From the NCBI RefSeq assembly GCF_024666525.1, contig NZ_CP088294.1, forward strand, positions 1,736,001 through 1,800,000: DNA of 64,000 nt, given 5' to 3'. Of the stretch, positions 59,224-64,000 are shown piece by piece; within the stretch, counting starts at the first letter, position 1; each line of letters begins with the position of its first letter. Made by a program: the position numbers and the translations under genes. This DNA is from Pseudomonas sp. J452. Its GTDB lineage: Bacteria > Pseudomonadota > Gammaproteobacteria > Pseudomonadales > Pseudomonadaceae. Below the pieces are notes generated by a model. That model did no database searches. It was given only the letters and a program-made list of their open reading frames with translations, and was not told the DNA's origin.

Positions 59224-60723
59224 ATGTCGCTTGCCCAAGACCTATTGCCCCTGCCGTTGTATACCGCCGCCCAGGTGCGTGAGCTGGATGCGCGGCTGAT
59301 CGCCGCCGGTACGCCCGGCTTCGAGCTGATGCAGCGCGCCGCCCATGCCGCCTGGCGCGCGTTGCGCCGGCGCTGGCCGCAGGCGGGGGAGGTCAGCGTG
59401 CTGGCCGGCTCGGGTAACAATGCCGGCGACGCTTATCTGCTGGCGGCGCTGGCACACAAGGCCGGCTGGGCGGTGCGGGTACTGGCGCTGGGCGAGCCGG
59501 CGCGACTGAGCGGCGATGCCGCCCTGGCCTTTGGCGAGGCGCGTGCCGCCGGGGTGGCGATCGAAACCTGGCAGGTCGAGACTGAGCTGCGCGGCATCGT
59601 GGTCGATGGGCTGCTCGGCACCGGTTTCCAGGGTGCGCTGCGTGCGCCCTATGCCGCCGCCATCGAGCAGATCAACGGCAGCGGCCTGCCGGTGCTGGCG
59701 CTGGATATTCCCTCCGGGCTGCATGCCGATAACGGCCAGGTCGCCGAGCAGGCGGTGCGCGCCGACCTGACGGTGAGCTTTATCGGCCTCAAGCTCGGCC
59801 TGTTCACCGGCGATGCGCCGGACTGGATCGGCGATTTGCAGTTCGACGACCTGCAAGCCGATCCGCAGCTGCTGGCAGCACAACCCTGCACGGCGCTGCG
59901 CCTGGCGGGCGCCCAGGTGCCGCGCCTGGCGCCACGCTCGCGTACCGCCCACAAGGGCCTGTTCGGCCATGTGTTGGTGGTGGCCGGTGATCGCGGCTTC
60001 GGTGGTGCGGCCCTGCTGGCGGCGGAAAGCGCCCTGCGCAGCGGGGCTGGCCTGGTGACGCTGGCAACCCGCGGCGAGCATGTGGCCGCCAGCCTGGCAC
60101 GGCGCCCGGAAATCATGTGCATGGCTACCGACTCGACCTATCAGCTGCCGCGCCTGTGCGAACAGGCCGATGTGCTGGTGGTCGGCCCGGGCCTGGGTCG
60201 CCAGGCCTGGGGGCGTAGCCTGCTCAGTGCGGTGGCGGCCAGCCCGCGGCCGCAGGTGTGGGATGCCGATGCGCTCAACCTGCTGGCCGAGGGGGCGGTC
60301 GAGTTGCCGGCCGACAGCGTGCTCACCCCGCACCCCGGCGAGGCGGCGCGGCTGCTCGGTTGCACCACGGCCGAAGTGCAGGTCGATCGGCCGGCGGCGG
60401 CGCTGGCGTTGGCGCAGCGCTACCAGGCCGTGGTGGTGCTCAAGGGTGCCGGCAGCCTGATCGCCGCCCCCGACGGTCGCTTGCTGCTGGCCGATCGTGG
60501 CCATCCGGCCATGGCCGGCGCCGGCCTCGGCGATGTGCTGGCCGGGCTGATCGGTGCGCTGCGCGGCCAGGGCCTGGACGCCTTCGCTGCCGCGGCGCTG
60601 GGCGTCTGGCTGCATGCCAGCGCCGGACAGCTGCTTGGCGCGGGTGGGCGAGGCCTGGCCGCCAGCGATCTGATCCCTACCATTCGTCAGTTGCTTGAGG
60701 AGCATTGTGCATGCCTGCCGTAA
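59224..60723 (+). CDS. nnr: Bifunctional NAD(P)H-hydrate epimerase/dehydratase
   Basis: Nnr repairs hydrated NADH and NADPH. It has 499 residues. The N-terminal epimerase (about 1-215) has [20 protein letters not shown] and [12 protein letters not shown]. The C-terminal dehydratase (about 225-499) has [35 protein letters not shown] and the nucleotide-binding [15 protein letters not shown] (usually GTGD). The fusion is the normal E. coli YjeF form. tsaE starts inside the last 13 bases. Confidence 0.96.
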   Translation: MSLAQDLLPLPLYTAAQVRELDARLIAAGTPGFELMQRAAHAAWRALRRRWPQAGEVSVLAGSGNNAGDAYLLAALAHKAGWAVRVLALGEPARLSGDAALAFGEARAAGVAIETWQVETELRGIVVDGLLGTGFQGALRAPYAAAIEQINGSGLPVLALDIPSGLHADNGQVAEQAVRADLTVSFIGLKLGLFTGDAPDWIGDLQFDDLQADPQLLAAQPCTALRLAGAQVPRLAPRSRTAHKGLFGHVLVVAGDRGFGGAALLAAESALRSGAGLVTLATRGEHVAASLARRPEIMCMATDSTYQLPRLCEQADVLVVGPGLGRQAWGRSLLSAVAASPRPQVWDADALNLLAEGAVELPADSVLTPHPGEAARLLGCTTAEVQVDRPAAALALAQRYQAVVVLKGAGSLIAAPDGRLLLADRGHPAMAGAGLGDVLAGLIGALRGQGLDAFAAAALGVWLHASAGQLLGAGGRGLAASDLIPTIRQLLEEHCACLP

Positions 60724-61175
60724 GTCTTTATGCCGAGGGCGAGGAGGCCATGCTGGCCCTCGGTGCACGCCTGGCCACGCTGACCGAAGGGCAGGGCATC
60801 ATCTATCTGCATGGCGACCTGGGGGCAGGCAAGACCACCCTGTCGCGCGGCATCGTGCGGGGTTTCGGCCATGCCGGGGCGGTGAAGAGCCCGACCTTTA
60901 CCCTGGTCGAACCCTACGAGCTGGGTGACAAGCGCATCTTTCATTTCGACCTGTACCGCCTGGCCGATCCCGAGGAGCTGGAGTTTCTCGGCATCCGCGA
61001 CTACTTCGACGGCGCTTCGCTGTGCCTCATCGAGTGGCCGCAGCGCGGTGCCGGCGTTTTGCCAAAGGCTGACCTGGACATTACCATTAGCCCGCAAGAG
61101 GCCGGTCGTGCGCTGCTGCTGCAGCCACACAGTGCGCGGGCCGAGGCGTGGTGCACGGCCTTATGTGCTGCCTAA
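60711..61175 (+). CDS. tsaE: tRNA threonylcarbamoyladenosine synthesis ATPase TsaE
   Basis: TsaE works with TsaB and TsaD to make t6A on tRNAs. It has 154 residues from ATG 60711, with GAGGAG eight bases upstream. The P-loop [14 protein letters not shown] (about 36) and [10 protein letters not shown], plus HFDLYRL with the conserved Asp, define the family. It is between nnr and amiB, the order seen in many gammaproteobacteria. Confidence 0.96.
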   Translation: MPAVSLYAEGEEAMLALGARLATLTEGQGIIYLHGDLGAGKTTLSRGIVRGFGHAGAVKSPTFTLVEPYELGDKRIFHFDLYRLADPEELEFLGIRDYFDGASLCLIEWPQRGAGVLPKADLDITISPQEAGRALLLQPHSARAEAWCTALCAA

Positions 61176-61206
61176 TAAGAGTTCGTATATAAAAATGGGG
61201 AAGGCT

Positions 61207-62655
61207 ATGCGCCTGCGTGCGCTATTTGGCGGAGTAGGGCTGATGTTGGCGGCAGTGGCTGTCGACGTGCTGGCCGCGACGGAAGTGCGCAGTGTGCGCC
61301 TGTGGCGTGCGCCGGATAACACCCGCCTGGTCTTCGACCTGTCTGGTCCGGTGCAGCACAGTGTGTTCACCCTGGCGGCACCCAATCGCATCGTCATCGA
61401 TGTCAGTGGCGCCACCCTGGCGGCCCGACTCGATCAACTGTCGCTGAACAATACACCGATTACCTCGGTGCGTTCGGCCCAGCGCTCGCCGACCGACCTG
61501 CGTCTGGTGCTCGACCTCTCCGCAGCGGTTTCGCCCAAGAGCTTCACCCTGGCACCCAATCAGCAGTACGGCCATCGTCTGGTGGTCGACCTGTTCGATG
61601 AAGAGGCTCCTGGCGCCTCGGGCGCTCCTGTGGCGGCACCGACTGCGCCGGCGGCGAATGCCGAGAATGCCGCGCAAGTTCCTGCAGTGCCCGCGGTGCC
61701 TGCGGTTGCGCCGAGCAAGCTGCCGCCAATTCCCGGTGGCAAGCGTGAGATCGTCGTGGCCATCGACGCCGGTCATGGTGGTGAAGACCCTGGCGCCTTG
61801 GGCCCAGGCAAGAAGCTCTTCGAGAAGAACGTGACCCTGGCGATCGCCAAGGAGCTGCAGCGGCAGATCAATGCCGAGAAGGGCTTTCGCGCCGAGCTGG
61901 TGCGCACCGGTGACTATTTCATTCCGCTGCGCCGGCGCACCGAGATCGCCCGCAAGAAGGGCGCCGACCTGTTCGTCTCCATTCATGCCGACGCCGCCCC
62001 GCGTGCCGCCGCCTTCGGTGCGTCGGTATTTGCCCTGTCGGATCGCGGCGCTACCTCGGAGACCGCGCGCTGGCTGGCCGACAGCGAGAACCAGTCGGAC
62101 CTGATCGGTGGTGCCGGCAACGTCAGCCTGGATGACAAGGACCGCATGCTTGCCGGTGTGCTACTCGACCTGTCGATGACCGCCTCGCTGTCCTCCAGCC
62201 TCAACGTCGGGCAGAAAGTGCTCAGCCATATGGGCAGCATCACCCCGCTGCACAAGCGCCGGGTCGAACAGGCCGGTTTCATGGTGCTGAAATCGCCGGA
62301 TATTCCCTCGATTCTGGTCGAGACCGGCTTCATCTCCAATCCCAACGAGGCGCGCAAGCTGTCCAGCAGCAGCCATCAGCAGGCCCTGGCGCGCTCGATT
62401 ACCACCGGGGTCAAGCAGTTCTTCCAGCAGAACCCGCCGCCCGGTACCTACGTTGCCTGGCTGCGCGATACCGGCAAGATCGCCCCGGGGCCGCGTGAGC
62501 ATGTGGTCACCTCCGGCGAGAGCCTGGCGCTGATTGCCCAGCGCTATCAGGTCAGCCTGGCTGCGCTGCGTGGGGCCAACTCGCTGAAATCGGACACCAT
62601 CAAGGTCGGCCAGACCCTGAGTATTCCGGCCACTGCGCTGGCGGCCCAGCCGTGA
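61207..62655 (+). CDS. amiB: N-acetylmuramoyl-L-alanine amidase AmiB
   Basis: AmiB splits septal peptidoglycan during cell separation, activated by EnvC/NlpD-type LytM factors. It has 482 residues from ATG 61207, which has GGGGAAGG just upstream; ATG 61195 is the alternative. A signal peptide ([23 protein letters not shown]) is followed by an AMIN domain (about 25-135). An Ala/Pro linker leads to the zinc amidase (about 175-400; [29 protein letters not shown], and [12 protein letters not shown]). The protein ends with a LysM domain ([18 protein letters not shown]). The GTG of mutL overlaps its stop. Confidence 0.96.
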   Translation: MRLRALFGGVGLMLAAVAVDVLAATEVRSVRLWRAPDNTRLVFDLSGPVQHSVFTLAAPNRIVIDVSGATLAARLDQLSLNNTPITSVRSAQRSPTDLRLVLDLSAAVSPKSFTLAPNQQYGHRLVVDLFDEEAPGASGAPVAAPTAPAANAENAAQVPAVPAVPAVAPSKLPPIPGGKREIVVAIDAGHGGEDPGALGPGKKLFEKNVTLAIAKELQRQINAEKGFRAELVRTGDYFIPLRRRTEIARKKGADLFVSIHADAAPRAAAFGASVFALSDRGATSETARWLADSENQSDLIGGAGNVSLDDKDRMLAGVLLDLSMTASLSSSLNVGQKVLSHMGSITPLHKRRVEQAGFMVLKSPDIPSILVETGFISNPNEARKLSSSSHQQALARSITTGVKQFFQQNPPPGTYVAWLRDTGKIAPGPREHVVTSGESLALIAQRYQVSLAALRGANSLKSDTIKVGQTLSIPATALAAQP

Positions 62656-64000
62656 GCGGCGGTGCGCGCATCCAGCTGCTCAGTCCGCGGCTGGCGAACC
62701 AGATTGCTGCTGGCGAGGTGGTCGAACGGCCGGCTTCGGTGATCAAGGAACTGCTGGAAAATAGCCTGGACGCCGGCGCCAAACGCATCGATGTCGAGGT
62801 CGAGCAGGGCGGCATCAAGCTGCTGCGCGTGCGCGACGACGGCGGCGGCATTCCTGCCGACGACCTGCCGCTGGCTCTGGCGCGGCATGCCACCAGCAAG
62901 ATCCGTGAGCTGGAAGATCTGGAAAGCGTGATCAGTCTGGGCTTCCGTGGTGAGGCGCTGGCCTCGATCAGCTCGGTGGCACGCCTGACCATGACCTCGC
63001 GTACCGCCGACGCCGAGCAGGCCTGGCAGGTGGAAACCGAAGGTCGTGACATGGAAGCGCGAGTTCAGCCGGCGGCGCACCCGGTCGGTACTTCGGTGGA
63101 AGTGCGCGACCTGTTCTTCAATACTCCGGCGCGGCGCAAGTTCCTGCGCGCCGAGAAAACCGAATTCGATCACCTGCAGGAAGTCATCAAGCGCCTGGCC
63201 CTGGCCCGCTTCGATGTGGCTTTCCACCTGCGGCATAACGCCAAGACCGTATTCGCCCTGCACGAAGCGCCGGACGAGGTCAGTCGTGCCCGTCGTGTCG
63301 CCACCGTGTGTGGCCCGGCTTTCCTTGAACAGGCCTTGCCCATCGAGATCGAGCGCAGCGGCCTGCGCCTGTGGGGTTGGGTCGGCCTGCCGACCTTCTC
63401 GCGCAGCCAGGCGGATCTGCAGTATTTCTACGTCAACGGCCGCATGGTGCGTGACAAGCTGGTCGCCCATGCGGTGCGCCAGGCTTACCGTGACGTGCTG
63501 TTCAACGGCCGCCATCCGACTTTCGTGTTGTTCCTCGAAATCGATCCGGCGGTAGTCGACGTCAACGTACACCCGACCAAGCATGAAGTGCGCTTCCGCG
63601 ATGGCCGCATGGTGCATGACTTCCTCTACGGCACCCTGCACCGCGCCCTCGGTGAAGTGCGTCCGGAAGATCAGCTGGCGGCCCCGGCAGCGGTCGGCCA
63701 GATGATGCGCCCGAGCGGGCAGGCTGCTGGCGAATTCGGTCCGCAGGGCGAGATGGGGCTGGCGGCCAATATGCTCGAGCAGCCTGTTGCGCAAGGTTCG
63801 GTCTGGCGCTCGCCGGGTGCCGGCTACCAGGCGCCGCGTCCCGAGTCGGCCTTGCCGGCTGCCGAGGCGCAGGGTGCCTATCGCGAGTATTTCGCCCCGC
63901 TGCCCGAGGCGGCGCCGGTGGGTTTGCCGCAGGCCCAGGGCGATATTCCGCCGCTGGGCTACGCCCTGGCCCAGCTCAAGGGTGTGTATATCCTCGCCGA
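62652..64000 (+). CDS. mutL: DNA mismatch repair protein MutL, 5' part
   Basis: The first 449 or so residues of MutL are present; the gene runs off the window edge. It starts with GTG at 62652, overlapping the amiB stop (GTGA). The GHKL ATPase motifs are clear: [46 protein letters not shown], and [30 protein letters not shown] closes the N-terminal domain. A Gln/Ala/Pro-rich linker follows. The C-terminal dimerisation domain is beyond the window. Confidence 0.97.
   Translation, partial: MSGGARIQLLSPRLANQIAAGEVVERPASVIKELLENSLDAGAKRIDVEVEQGGIKLLRVRDDGGGIPADDLPLALARHATSKIRELEDLESVISLGFRGEALASISSVARLTMTSRTADAEQAWQVETEGRDMEARVQPAAHPVGTSVEVRDLFFNTPARRKFLRAEKTEFDHLQEVIKRLALARFDVAFHLRHNAKTVFALHEAPDEVSRARRVATVCGPAFLEQALPIEIERSGLRLWGWVGLPTFSRSQADLQYFYVNGRMVRDKLVAHAVRQAYRDVLFNGRHPTFVLFLEIDPAVVDVNVHPTKHEVRFRDGRMVHDFLYGTLHRALGEVRPEDQLAAPAAVGQMMRPSGQAAGEFGPQGEMGLAANMLEQPVAQGSVWRSPGAGYQAPRPESALPAAEAQGAYREYFAPLPEAAPVGLPQAQGDIPPLGYALAQLKGVYILA

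Noticed and set aside
62547..63794. 415-residue open frame antisense to mutL
   Set aside because: mutL reads through the whole region on the plus strand with all ATPase motifs.
1..64000. CRISPR arrays, tRNA or rRNA genes, prophage or integrase genes
   Set aside because: No regularly spaced repeats, tRNA-like cloverleaf, rRNA sequence or phage/integrase protein was seen on either strand.

Overview
The window is a GC-rich chromosomal segment from a Pseudomonas-group gammaproteobacterium (Pseudomonas sensu lato, apparently not P. aeruginosa). The gene content and order follow, as I recall it, the P. aeruginosa PAO1 stretch from msrA/dipA/aceFE through the LPS core locus to motAB-rsgA-orn-amiB-mutL. 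Species assignment is inference; no rRNA, tRNA, phage or CRISPR was seen. The window ends inside mutL.

Layout. 0.1-5.7 kb: a short chemoreceptor, msrA, the c-di-GMP phosphodiesterase dipA and two small genes. 5.8-14.3 kb: the pyruvate dehydrogenase genes aceE-aceF, divergent from glnE, then ilvE. 14.3-24.1 kb: a tightly overlapping LPS inner-core operon (waaF, waaC, waaG, waaP, wapP, wapQ, a double kinase-like gene, wapO, wapH). 24.1-33.9 kb: a variable, partly AT-rich outer-core segment. It holds a G-tract-frameshifted DUF6625-like gene, a GT-B-like protein, a polysaccharide pyruvyl transferase, a KpsS-like protein, an O-antigen ligase, a DUF115/GT42-like protein, two kinase-like proteins and msbA. 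34.0-41.3 kb: hldE, a cytosolic unknown, an aldo/keto reductase-FAD oxidoreductase pair, an SMR efflux pump, a LysR regulator and waaA. 41.2-53.4 kb: membrane sensor protein, serB, fimX and its PilZ-domain neighbour, HPP membrane protein, psd, a rhodanese and an HDOD protein. 53.5-64 kb: motAB, rsgA (apparently frameshifted), a membrane methyltransferase, orn, queG, nnr, tsaE, amiB and the 5' part of mutL.

Functional themes. Most of the middle of the window builds, phosphorylates, carbamoylates, decorates, exports and ligates lipopolysaccharide: Kdo transfer by WaaA, heptose supply by HldE, heptosylation by WaaC/WaaF, phosphorylation by the WaaP family, flipping by MsbA and O-antigen attachment by WaaL. 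Two c-di-GMP systems (DipA; FimX with its PilZ partner) and MotAB concern motility and surface behaviour.

Most notable signals. (1) A dispersed MITE-like repeat family, with three copies and one remnant, has inverted termini that differ between copies but stay complementary within a copy. At three genes the element's first bases complete the stop codon. (2) A G7 tract frameshifts an outer-core gene, a candidate phase-variation switch or an assembly error. (3) Seven kinase-fold domains sit in the LPS region, two of them lacking the expected catalytic Asp. (4) A perfect pair of FadR/PdhR-type palindromes lies between aceE and glnE.
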